64,000 bases of DNA, taken from positions 1 to 64,000 of the forward strand of contig DIAF01000015.1 in NCBI GenBank assembly GCA_002414665.1, written 5' to 3'. The first letter of the stretch is position 1. Each line of letters starts with the position of its first letter. This document shows positions 23,076-30,638 of the stretch, one piece after another. This stretch comes from Halieaceae bacterium UBA5085. Its GTDB lineage: Bacteria > Pseudomonadota > Gammaproteobacteria > Pseudomonadales > Halieaceae. The translations under genes and the position numbers were made by a program. The notes under the pieces were generated by a model. That model saw only the letters and a list, made by a program, of their open reading frames with translations, ran no database searches and was not told the DNA's origin.

Positions 23076-24760
23076 TGATCGCGCACCGTATCAGCCCGGC
23101 TCTTGGGTCTTGCCTTGGGCCTTGGTTTAACCGCTCGCTTGCGCACAGCGGCTGCCTTTGGAGCCGGTTTGGCGGCGGTCTTCTTCCGCGTGGCTGCCGT
23201 CTTTTTCCGCGCTGTGGTTTTCCTTGCTGTGGTGACTTTCTTCGTTGCGGGGGTCTTCCTGCCAGCTTTGGCTTTGGCTTTGGCCGGGGCTGGGCGCTTT
23301 GCACTGCCGCTGGATGCTTTTTCGGCAGGCTCCAGTGGCTGTCCCAGCACGGCCAGCATGCGGTTGCGCACGTCGCGGATGTGCTCGTTGAGCTCACTCA
23401 CCTTCCAACTGGAGGTATCGATGGGTTCCAGGACTTCAACATCCACCGTGGCGGGTCGGAATACGAACTCGCCTTTCGGGGCAACATCTCCGGCATTGCG
23501 GATGACGATGGGGATGATCGGCACGCCGGCCTGCATGGCGAGATGGAAAGCACCCTTTTTGAAAGGGCCGAGGCGCGGTGACACGCTGCGGGTCCCCTCT
23601 GGTGCCAGCACCACAGACTTGCCTTCATCCCGCATCGCCTCAACCAGCGGTGCCATGGCCTCGATGGCGCTCGCCGAGTTGGCGCGATCAATCATGACCA
23701 CACCGGCTGTTTCCAGCACCCGGCCGATCACCGGCATATCGCGAATTTCCTTTTTACCCACCCCCGCCATGTCGGCCCGCAGCAGGCTGGCGATCACCAC
23801 CACGTCTGCCTTGCTCTGGTGGTTGAAGATAAACACCGCGGGGCGGTGCGACCACAGGTGTTGCTTGCCCTTGACGTTGAGGTCCAGTCCAATCAGTGCG
23901 CTCGCAGTGTCCGCGAACAGCGACAGGGAGAAGTTCAGCGACTGGCGTTTTGATCGGGTCAGTGCATACACCGGCAAGCCGGCGAGAAAGGTGGGCACCA
24001 GGCTCACTGTTGCCGCCGCTGAACGCAGGTAGAGCGAAAGCGAGGGGCGGCCGCGGCTGGAGAAGCGCGCTACTGGCCAGTGCCGGTCTCGGGCGATGCC
24101 CAGCAGACGCGTGTTCGGGTTCAGGACCCTCGGCAGGCCCACACGCTCCAGCAGCAGCAGGTCGTCGTGGCTGTCACTGTAAAAGAAACTCTGGTCGAGG
24201 TCGGCGCCCTGCTCGCGGGCGAGGCGTTCCGCCGCATCCACCTTGCCCTGGCCGAAGCAGGTTGGCCGGATCACCTGCCCGGTGAACAGCCCGTCCTCGA
24301 CTTCCAGTTCGGTGCACATGACGTGCTCAATGCCTAGGTCGCGCGCGGCCGGCACGACCTGGTAAGGCGTTGCTGAGGATATCACTGCAACCGTGTGCCC
24401 CTTGGCCAGGTGAGCATTGATCAGGGCGCGTGATTCCGGGTAGATGCGTCGCGCGAGCTGGTCGTTATAGAGCGTTTCACCGAGCTCTTCATAGCTGGCT
24501 TCGGTAATGCCGCGCAGGAACTGGGTAGTCACGGTCATCATTGCCGAAAAGCCCAGGTTGCCCAGTCCGAAGCTGGTCATGGCCTGGGCCAGTTCCAGCA
24601 GCTCCCGTGTTTGCAGGTCGCCGCGACGCAACTGTTCGCGGACGAACGAGGTTGCGGAGTAGCCGGAGATAATCGTGCCATCGAAATCGAATATGGCAGC
24701 GACCGCAGGTCCCTCCGGCGCGGCCGCTATATCCCTGAGTAGTTGTTGAACACTTGCCAT
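23072..24760 (-). CDS. HAD-family phosphatase fused to 1-acylglycerol-3-phosphate acyltransferase (PlsC) with a lysine/alanine-rich tail
   Basis: The 562-residue product has three parts. Residues 20-230 form a HAD-IB phosphohydrolase with D25-F-D27-G-T and S-S-A-T and S-D-S-H-D-D motifs. Residues 295-470 form a PlsC-type acyltransferase with N-H314-Q-S-K-A-D319 (H-x4-D) and P-E-G-T-R-S, which adds the second acyl chain to make phosphatidic acid. Residues 486-562 form an unusual tail of 77 residues with 29 lysines and arginines and only 2 acidic residues, resembling histone H1 or the AlgP tail. A HAD-PlsC fusion beside a PlsB-type gene is also known in mycobacteria. The tail would bind acidic membranes or nucleic acid. 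It overlaps plsB by 4 bases, and GGGGAT precedes the ATG. Confidence 0.92.
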   Translation of the reverse strand: MASVQQLLRDIAAAPEGPAVAAIFDFDGTIISGYSATSFVREQLRRGDLQTRELLELAQAMTSFGLGNLGFSAMMTVTTQFLRGITEASYEELGETLYNDQLARRIYPESRALINAHLAKGHTVAVISSATPYQVVPAARDLGIEHVMCTELEVEDGLFTGQVIRPTCFGQGKVDAAERLAREQGADLDQSFFYSDSHDDLLLLERVGLPRVLNPNTRLLGIARDRHWPVARFSSRGRPSLSLYLRSAAATVSLVPTFLAGLPVYALTRSKRQSLNFSLSLFADTASALIGLDLNVKGKQHLWSHRPAVFIFNHQSKADVVVIASLLRADMAGVGKKEIRDMPVIGRVLETAGVVMIDRANSASAIEAMAPLVEAMRDEGKSVVLAPEGTRSVSPRLGPFKKGAFHLAMQAGVPIIPIVIRNAGDVAPKGEFVFRPATVDVEVLEPIDTSSWKVSELNEHIRDVRNRMLAVLGQPLEPAEKASSGSAKRPAPAKAKAKAGRKTPATKKVTTARKTTARKKTAATRKKTAAKPAPKAAAVRKRAVKPRPKARPKSRADTVRDQ

Positions 24761-24837
24761 GCCGATCCCCGCTGCGCCAGTGTGTAGCCACCTGCTATGC
24801 CTTCAAGCATATCATCCCGCTAACGGGAGGGAAGCGT

Positions 24838-25293
24838 TCAGGCTACCGGGGTCAACGTACCATCCGCAGCGACTTCCATCAGGGCATTGCGCGGGTCATC
24901 GGTCTCCCAGTAGCCACGCAGCGACAGCAGTTTGCCGGCCTCATTGACGTGGTAAGTGAACACGCCGTGTACCTTCTGCTGCAAGGTTTTGCCTTCGCCG
25001 CCGTCAATGGTGATGGTCAGCGTGACCAGGTTGGCGACCTCGTTGCCCGCGGCAAAAGACTCAAGAATCTCGATGCGGATGTCCACCGGGGCGATGAAGT
25101 TGTCCCAAAAGGCTTCTCTCGCCGCTGGCCCACGGTGCCCGTTGCCTGCCGGGTCAATGTGCGAAACCCCAATGGGGTCTTCAATGATCGCATCCTCAGC
25201 GTAGAGGCCGAGCCATCCGGCCTTGTTCTTGCTGTGAACGTACTCGCGCGACAGCAGGGCCGCTCGCCGCGCCGGGTGTTCGTTGTCAAACAT
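24838..25293 (-). CDS. NTF2-like/ketosteroid isomerase-type protein
   Basis: This 151-residue protein has an NTF2-like cone fold with an N-terminal Y-V-H-S-K-N-K-A-G-W-L-G-L-Y-A-E-D-A-I-I segment. A D-P-I-G-x-S loop then lies where the catalytic aspartate of ketosteroid isomerase often sits. R-E-A-F-W-D-N-F-I-A-P follows, then beta strands. AGGA precedes the ATG at a plausible distance. It lies 77 bases before the HAD-PlsC gene on the same strand and may share its transcript. No catalytic assignment can be made beyond the fold; related proteins in lipid- and steroid-degrading bacteria act as isomerases or dehydratases on CoA-linked rings. Confidence 0.65.
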   Translation of the reverse strand: MFDNEHPARRAALLSREYVHSKNKAGWLGLYAEDAIIEDPIGVSHIDPAGNGHRGPAAREAFWDNFIAPVDIRIEILESFAAGNEVANLVTLTITIDGGEGKTLQQKVHGVFTYHVNEAGKLLSLRGYWETDDPRNALMEVAADGTLTPVA

Positions 25294-25430
25294 GCCAGTG
25301 TCCTGTTATTCGAATGACTGGACTGTGGAGTGTATACGCATTCCGATTCACTGTGCCAGAGCCGCGTTCCGGGGAGCTGTAGTGGCGTTCAGGGGCCAGA
25401 GGGGCGGCCAAACTATGCTGGCGAAACTGG

Positions 25431-25459
25431 TTGAGGAATACCCGCGTCAGCTTTATAAT
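25431..25459 (+). promoter_or_regulatory. Sigma-70 promoter of the tRNA-Val gene
   Basis: TTGAGG (25431-25436) and a perfect TATAAT (25454-25459) are separated by 17 bases and end 15 bases before the tRNA. A GC-rich discriminator (CCCGGCCC) follows the -10, as in growth-rate and ppGpp-controlled stable-RNA promoters. Confidence 0.85.
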
Positions 25460-25474
25460 CCCGGCCCTCACGAC

Positions 25475-25551
<77 letters not shown>

Positions 25552-25554
25552 CCT

Positions 25555-25821
25555 CTATTTCCCTTTCAAGCTGTCCATGATCTCCTGCAGGCGTGATTCG
25601 CTGGCAGATTTCGCGTCGGCGAGCTGTTTGCCCGCTTCATCGAGTTGTTCTCGCAGCTGCCGGGTGCGGTTTTTCAGATCGGTTTGCATGTCTGCCCGCG
25701 CCTTCTCGCTTTCGGCTTCGGCCATTTTACGCTCTGCTTCGGCCTGCTCTGCTTCAATCCTGTGGTTTAGCTGTTCCATACGTTTTTCAATCATTTCGGT
25801 GGCTGAGTCCAGTAGTGACAT
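25555..25821 (-). CDS. Small coiled-coil protein, unknown function
   Basis: This 88-residue, very charged protein is almost all helical coiled coil: repeated E-x-x-x-A-E, A-E-A-E-S-E-K-A-R-A and R-Q-L-R-E-Q-L-D-E-A heptads, with no cysteines and no membrane segment. It starts with ATG after a strong GGGAGGT and stops only 3 bases from the tRNA-Val 3' end, on the opposite strand. It lies in a run of small genes (DUF1328, PRC-barrel) typical of envelope or stress proteins. It may form a dimer or associate with a larger partner. I do not recognise a family. Confidence 0.65.
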   Translation of the reverse strand: MSLLDSATEMIEKRMEQLNHRIEAEQAEAERKMAEAESEKARADMQTDLKNRTRQLREQLDEAGKQLADAKSASESRLQEIMDSLKGK

Positions 25822-25908
25822 GATGGGACCTCCCGTGTGGATAATGAAAAGTGGTTTCTCTGACGGTTGGGGGGGATGCCGGGACCTTGCGGTCCCGGTG
25901 CTCAGTCA

Positions 25909-26076
25909 TCATGGCGCTGGCGGCTTGCGACCGGTCACCAGATGGATGACCAGCAGGACGATACCGATGATGAACAGTATCCATGCTATCTGCCCCGCGA
26001 TCGCGGCAACGCCAGAGGCGCCAAGCAAGCCGGCAATGAGGCCGACAACCAGGAAGACAAGTGCCCAATACAGCAT
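25909..26076 (-). CDS. DUF1328/YtjA-like small membrane protein
   Basis: This 55-residue protein has two transmembrane helices and is typical of YtjA/DUF1328 (M-L-Y-W-A-L-V-F-L-V-V-G-L-I-A-G-L-L-G, then I-A-G-Q-I-A-W-I-L-F-I-I-G). The ATG at 26076 is preceded by a perfect AAGGAGA, so the start is confident. Family members are stress-induced, but no biochemical function is known. It shares the same strand as the coiled-coil gene. Confidence 0.85.
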   Translation of the reverse strand: MLYWALVFLVVGLIAGLLGASGVAAIAGQIAWILFIIGIVLLVIHLVTGRKPPAP

Positions 26077-26412
26077 AAAAGCTCTCCTTTTCGCGCCTTC
26101 AGATGCCTGGCGTACAGACACTCTGAGCGGCAGTACCGGGGATGAAGCGAGAACCATGCCAAGCTCAGGTAATCGGCCCGAGAGTCCCGTAACCAGTGTG
26201 CCGGACGATGGTTGACACGCCGGGGAGTACCGTCGGTGTTGTCTTGAGCTTGCAAAAATGACCGCGTGTTCTGGACCTTTTTACAAAAACCTTCGCGGAG
26301 GTGAGGCAGGACACTCCGTCTGCGGTGGTGATGACGTGGTCTTTGCGGGCCCAGTCGATATTGGTGCGGATTATGCATCCTCCAACAGGTGACGTACCAA
26401 GAGGGTTACAGC
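26077..26412. other. Intergenic region between divergent small genes
   Basis: This 336-base stretch separates the minus-strand DUF1328 gene from the plus-strand PRC-barrel gene. It must hold both promoters. A TTGACA hexamer occurs at 26212-26217, but no matching -10 is obvious. I see no gene, tRNA or convincing repeat here. Confidence 0.6.
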
Positions 26413-26661
26413 ATGGACCAGGCGATGCCAACGGCCAACCTGTTGGGCGCCGGGGTGTACGACGCCCGGGGCTCTGAAGTCGGTGTTATCTCGGAGCTGC
26501 AGATCGACCCTGCCGCGGGCATTGTGCGCTTCGCGCGGATCGCTTTGCCGCAGCAGGGCACGGTCCTGATGCCCTGGGCAGCAATGTTTCGAGTGAAGTA
26601 CAGGCAGGGCTTCGTGTTGACCGCTCGGGGCGAGGAGCTGCTGCGCGAAAACCTGGGGTGA
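26413..26661 (+). CDS. PRC-barrel domain protein
   Basis: This 82-residue single PRC-barrel beta domain protein has the pattern L-L-G-A-G-V-Y-D-A-R-G-S-E-V-G-V-I-S-E-L-Q-I-D, then V-R-F-A-R-I-A-L-P and V-L-M-P-W-A-A-M. PRC barrels occur in photosynthetic reaction-centre subunit H, RimM and small stress proteins, where they mediate RNA or protein contacts. The ATG at 26413 has GAGGG 7 bases upstream; an upstream GTG at 26389 is possible but less likely. It is convergent with the sigma-54 regulator, 25 bases away. Confidence 0.8.
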   Translation: MDQAMPTANLLGAGVYDARGSEVGVISELQIDPAAGIVRFARIALPQQGTVLMPWAAMFRVKYRQGFVLTARGEELLRENLG

Positions 26662-26686
26662 CGTGTTGGGTGCCGACCCGCGTGTG

Positions 26687-28042
26687 TCAGTCCTTTTCGT
26701 ACTCCTTGAGCTTGTTATAAAGTGTTTTCAACGCGATCCCGAGCGCTTCAGCTGCCGCTTTTTTGTTGCCTTTGCAGGCCTCAATGGTCGCAAGGATTTG
26801 TTGTTTTTCTGTCTGCTGGAGTGATTCACCCACGGCTATGCGCAAGAATTCGCCGGCTTGCTCAATCTGGCCCTCGGGGAGGTGCTGGGGCTCGAGCGTC
26901 TGTTCGGCGAGGATATAAGCGCGCTCTACGGCGCTCTTCAGTTCGCGCACATTACCCGGCCAGGTGTAGTCCTCGATGGCGGCGATGGCATCCTGAGAGA
27001 AGCGTTTTGTTGTGCGGTGCTCCGTGTTGAGTTCGTGCAGGAACGCGTGCGCCAACCCCGCGATATCCCGGTCCCGTTCGCGCAGCGGCGGCATACGCAG
27101 GCAGAACTGTGCGATGCGGAAGTAGAGATCCTCACGCAGCACGCCGTCTTGAATTGCGGCCTCCGGGTCCCGGTTGGTCGCCGCAACAAAGCGCACGTTC
27201 ATCGGCAGATCTTCGGTGCCACCCACGCGGCGAAATTTGCCGGTTTCGAGCACGCGCAGCAGTTTGACCTGCAGGTCAAGCGGCATCTCGCCGATTTCGT
27301 CGAGCAGGAGTGTGCCGCCCTCTGCCCTTTCAAAGTAACCGGCATGGCGCCGCTCTGCTCCGCTGAAGCTGCCTTTTTCGTGGCCGAAAAGTTCGCTCTC
27401 TGCCAGTTCGCTGGCGATCGCCCCGCAGTTCACGGCGACGAAGGGACCATCTGCCCCTGACATTTGATGCAGGGTCTGTGCAACGAGTTCCTTCCCGGTG
27501 CCGCTTTCACCGACCACGAGTACGGTTGCATTGGAAGGCGCCACTTTCCTCACCACGCGGTACAGTTTGCGCATCGTGGGTGAGTTACCGCGCATCATGC
27601 CAAACTGGTCGATGGCCACGCCGTCGTCGACGGCGTTCCCGGCTGCCTCCTGCGCGTATTCCCGGCTGATATCCTGAAGCAGTTCGCCAATGAATACGGC
27701 GTCGAGTGGCTTGCGAAAGAAGTAGCTGGCCTGCTCCCGGATGCCGCGCTGCGTGCGCGCGGGATCCTCGTCGTCATGTATCAGTGCGACATCGGTGTGG
27801 TCCCGAAGCAAGCTGTGTTTGCCCAGCAGTTCGAGACCTTCTCCGTCAGGCAGGTCCAGTGCGATGAAGGCCACCGCAAGAACGCCCGCATGTGCCTCAA
27901 GCGTTTCGCGGGCTTCTGCAAGGGTGGCGCAATGCAGGGCGCTGAAACCCTCTGCCGCAAGCAATCCGGAGAGTGCATCGACGGATTCCTGATCGGCGTC
28001 AACGATCAAGCCCAGCGGCGTGGCAGCGTTTCTTGTTACCAC
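26687..28042 (-). CDS. NtrC-family sigma-54-dependent response regulator
   Basis: The 451-residue protein has three domains. The N-terminal receiver has acidic residues D15 and D17, a phosphoacceptor D63 and conserved K111, but a histidine (H89) replaces the usual threonine/serine switch residue. The central AAA+ ATPase has a Walker A (G178-E-S-G-T-G-K-E), the sigma-54-contacting loop as G224-S-F-S-G-A rather than G-A-F-T-G-A, and an E-I-G-E-M-P Walker B region. The C-terminus carries a Fis-type helix-turn-helix ending N-K-K-A-A-A-E-A-L-G-I-A-L-K-T-L-Y-N-K. It acts as an enhancer-binding activator at -24/-12 promoters. No sensor kinase is next to it. It lies downstream of, and overlaps by 7 bases, the crotonase gene. 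Confidence 0.9.
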   Translation of the reverse strand: MVTRNAATPLGLIVDADQESVDALSGLLAAEGFSALHCATLAEARETLEAHAGVLAVAFIALDLPDGEGLELLGKHSLLRDHTDVALIHDDEDPARTQRGIREQASYFFRKPLDAVFIGELLQDISREYAQEAAGNAVDDGVAIDQFGMMRGNSPTMRKLYRVVRKVAPSNATVLVVGESGTGKELVAQTLHQMSGADGPFVAVNCGAIASELAESELFGHEKGSFSGAERRHAGYFERAEGGTLLLDEIGEMPLDLQVKLLRVLETGKFRRVGGTEDLPMNVRFVAATNRDPEAAIQDGVLREDLYFRIAQFCLRMPPLRERDRDIAGLAHAFLHELNTEHRTTKRFSQDAIAAIEDYTWPGNVRELKSAVERAYILAEQTLEPQHLPEGQIEQAGEFLRIAVGESLQQTEKQQILATIEACKGNKKAAAEALGIALKTLYNKLKEYEKD

Positions 28043-28911
28043 CAGGGGTAGAAATCGGGCATGGCGGATGCTTTGCCGCTGAAGTTGGGGTCGCGCTTTT
28101 CTCGGAAGCTGGCGACGCCTTCCTTGCCGTCCTCCAGGCTGGTATAGAACATGGCGATGGAGTCCACTTCGTGCGCCACGCGCGGGTGCTCCGCTGCCGC
28201 GTTGCGGTACAGCATTTGCCTGGCCAGGGCGATGGCAACCGGCGAACGGTTGGTGATGATGCGCTGCGCGAGTGCGCGCGCCGCCGGCAACAGTTCATCG
28301 GGCGTGTAGACTGCCTTCACCAGACGGCCGCTCATGGCTTCCTGCGCATCGAAGATGTCTGCGGTGTAGACCCACTCCAGCGCCTGCTGAATGCCGACAA
28401 TACGCGGCAGAAACCAGCTTGAGCAGGCTTCGGGGACGATACCGAGCTTGCCGAAGACAAAGCCGATGCGCGCCCGGTCGGAGGCCAGGCGGATATCCAT
28501 CGCCAGGGTCATGGTTGCGCCAATGCCTACCGCAGCGCCGTTGATGGCGCCGATCACCGGCTTCTTGCAGTCGAAAATCGCCAGTGTGACCCGGCCGCCG
28601 GTGTCGCGCACACCGTTGATTATCTCTGGGTCGTCAGCGCGCTCGCGCAGGTCTTCAAGTGTGGGCGTCAGCGTCTCGTTCAGGCCAAAGGTGTTGCCGT
28701 CGGGTGAAAGATCCATGCCGGCGCAGAAGGCGCGGCCGGCTCCGGTCACCACAATGGCGCCGATGTCGTCATCGTCGCTGGCGCGTGTAAAAAAATCGAT
28801 AAGCTCGTTGGCCATTTCGACTGTGAACGCGTTCAACTGGTCAGGACGGTTCAGGGTGAGGGTGCAAACCCGATCGTCAACCTGGGTGGTGAGAGTCTGA
28901 TACTGATACAC
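28036..28911 (-). CDS. Crotonase family: probable delta3,delta2-enoyl-CoA isomerase-type protein
   Basis: This is a 291-residue crotonase-fold protein. It lacks both catalytic glutamates of enoyl-CoA hydratase: threonine and phenylalanine stand at the positions matching residues 144 and 164 of rat enoyl-CoA hydratase. It keeps a glutamate in G-I-V-P-E-A-C-S-S, the position and context used by peroxisomal-type delta3,delta2-enoyl-CoA isomerases. The oxyanion region is F-C-A-G-M-D-L-S. That points to isomerase or another CoA-ester chemistry rather than hydration. The GTG start at 28911 has AGGAG 7 bases upstream. The stop of the upstream PyrD-like gene lies 9 bases before this start, so translation is probably coupled. 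It overlaps the sigma-54 regulator by 7 bases. Confidence 0.72.
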   Translation of the reverse strand: MYQYQTLTTQVDDRVCTLTLNRPDQLNAFTVEMANELIDFFTRASDDDDIGAIVVTGAGRAFCAGMDLSPDGNTFGLNETLTPTLEDLRERADDPEIINGVRDTGGRVTLAIFDCKKPVIGAINGAAVGIGATMTLAMDIRLASDRARIGFVFGKLGIVPEACSSWFLPRIVGIQQALEWVYTADIFDAQEAMSGRLVKAVYTPDELLPAARALAQRIITNRSPVAIALARQMLYRNAAAEHPRVAHEVDSIAMFYTSLEDGKEGVASFREKRDPNFSGKASAMPDFYPWW

Positions 28912-28920
28912 AATTCGCTC

Positions 28921-30531
28921 CTAGAGAAATGGGCCGTCGACACAGCCGCGGCGGCCATCCGGCGCGGCGCAGGCTCCGCAGATACCTACCCCGCACTTGG
29001 TGAGGTAGTCGATGGCACTGAAGATCTGCCCGGGTTGGCAAAACTCGCGTTGTACCGCCTCAGCGGCGTGCACCATGGGCTCCGGGCCGCAGTTGTAGAA
29101 CACCAGCGCCTCCCTGTCCTCCGCAGGCATGCCGCTCAGTCGCTCCCGCAGCAGCTCGGTGACCCGGCCGTGGTACCCGGCGCTGCCGTCGTCGGTGGCC
29201 ACGTGCAGCTCTGCAATCTGCGCGCACTCATCGAGGAAGTACAGCCGGTCATTGCTGCGCGCGCCGACAAATATCTCGGCGTTGCCGAAATCCCGTGCAA
29301 TCTGGTAGACGGCGGCCAGTCCGGTACCGCCCGCGATTGCCATGATGCGTGCGTCATCCGGAGGCTCCACCGGAACACCGTGCGGCCCGCGCACGTAGGC
29401 TTCCGTGCCGATGGGCAGATCCATCAGTGCGTGGGTAAACTCGCCGAGGTCGATGACAACCAGGGAGAAGGGGTCATCGGTCAGTGCCGAGAAAGGCTTC
29501 TCGCCCAGGCCGGGAATCCACAGGAAAATGAATTCCCCGGCCTGCACGTTGACCTTGCGGTCGAAGGTGAGGATGGCAATGTCGCTACACACCCGCTGGT
29601 TGCTGACCAATGAGACCGGGCGGAACTGCATGTCAATGTCGTAGCGCACCAGACTTTCGGCCCGGTCGCTGTTGTTGTCGAGGTCGCGCTGCAGGGTGCT
29701 GAAGTACGCCTGCATGTCGCCGGTGGTCATGCCCACCAGCGCAGAGCCCACGCCAACCACGCTGGCGCCCGCATCAAAGAACGCGCGCACGTCCTCTGCG
29801 CTGCTTGCGCCGCCACAGCCGATGACGGGGAGTCCGGTCGCGGCGATCACCTCGCGCACACATTTAAGGGCAATGGGCAGTACCCCCTTGCCCGACATGC
29901 CGCCGGCCCCGTTGCTCAACACCGGGTGGCCGTGTGATGAGGTGTAGCCGGGCCCGAGGGTGTTGATGGCGCAGAGTGCGTCGGCTCCGCCTTCTGCGGC
30001 GGCCTGTGCGATTTCAGCAATATTCGGGGTATTGGGGGTGAGTTTGGGGATGACGGGGATGTCGACCACGGCCTTTACCGCCGCGGTAATGGCGCGCACC
30101 ATCTCCGGGTCCTGCCCCATGGCCATGCCGTAGCCCTTGGCGTGGGGGCATGACAGGTTCAGCTCAAGGCCGTCGGAAACCGGTGCGAGTAACTTCGCGA
30201 CCTCGACGAATTCTTCCAGGCTGCCGCCAAAGATGGATGTGAGCAGAAAGCGATCTGCGGGCACGCGCAGCTGCCTGAGCAGTGCGACCGATTCATGGGC
30301 GCCGGGGTTGGTCAGCCCTACAGCATTCACGAAGCAGCCCGGTGCATACTGGCTCAGCACCGGCTCCCGGTTCCCGAGCCGGGGCGCGAGGCCGATACTC
30401 TTGGTGGTGACCACGCCTACCTCCGGCATGTGATCGAACACATATTGGATGATCGAGGTCGCGGTGGTCACGATGCCGGATGGGATCGTGAAGGGCCCGG
30501 ATAGGGTCTTGCCGAAAAATTGCGTGTTCAA
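28921..30531 (-). CDS. Fused dihydroorotate/dihydropyrimidine dehydrogenase-like catalytic domain and PyrK-like electron-transfer domain
   Basis: This 536-residue single-chain flavoenzyme is presumed cytoplasmic. Residues 1-290 have the class 1B dihydroorotate dehydrogenase/PreA TIM barrel, including N125-L-S-C-P-H130, K-L-T-P-N, A-I-N-T-L-G and G-C-G-G-A-S-S. Residues 300-536 match PyrK-type FAD/2Fe-2S/NAD modules: K-P-F-S-A-L, G-G-T-G-L-A-A, and a C-terminal iron-sulfur motif with cysteines 513, 518, 521 and 530. In class 1B enzymes these are two separate subunits. The S-C-P-H signature differs from the S-C-P-N of dihydroorotate dehydrogenases and recalls dihydropyrimidine dehydrogenase, so the substrate is uncertain. 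Translation is probably coupled to the crotonase 9 bases downstream. It is not necessarily the cell's pyrimidine biosynthetic PyrD. Confidence 0.75.
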   Translation of the reverse strand: MNTQFFGKTLSGPFTIPSGIVTTATSIIQYVFDHMPEVGVVTTKSIGLAPRLGNREPVLSQYAPGCFVNAVGLTNPGAHESVALLRQLRVPADRFLLTSIFGGSLEEFVEVAKLLAPVSDGLELNLSCPHAKGYGMAMGQDPEMVRAITAAVKAVVDIPVIPKLTPNTPNIAEIAQAAAEGGADALCAINTLGPGYTSSHGHPVLSNGAGGMSGKGVLPIALKCVREVIAATGLPVIGCGGASSAEDVRAFFDAGASVVGVGSALVGMTTGDMQAYFSTLQRDLDNNSDRAESLVRYDIDMQFRPVSLVSNQRVCSDIAILTFDRKVNVQAGEFIFLWIPGLGEKPFSALTDDPFSLVVIDLGEFTHALMDLPIGTEAYVRGPHGVPVEPPDDARIMAIAGGTGLAAVYQIARDFGNAEIFVGARSNDRLYFLDECAQIAELHVATDDGSAGYHGRVTELLRERLSGMPAEDREALVFYNCGPEPMVHAAEAVQREFCQPGQIFSAIDYLTKCGVGICGACAAPDGRRGCVDGPFL

Positions 30532-30638
30532 GGCGTCACTCGAGGCGTGGGCTGGGCGAAGCCGGCATTATACTGCCTTGCCCCACCCGAGTCGAAACGC
30601 GGTGCAGCGCGCTTCGGCGCCCGCCGGTGGCATGGCGC

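Noticed and set aside
23075..23305. Apparent simple repeats such as GGCTTTGGCTTT.
   Set aside because: They are codons for the lysine/alanine-rich tail of HAD-PlsC and not a separate repeat element.
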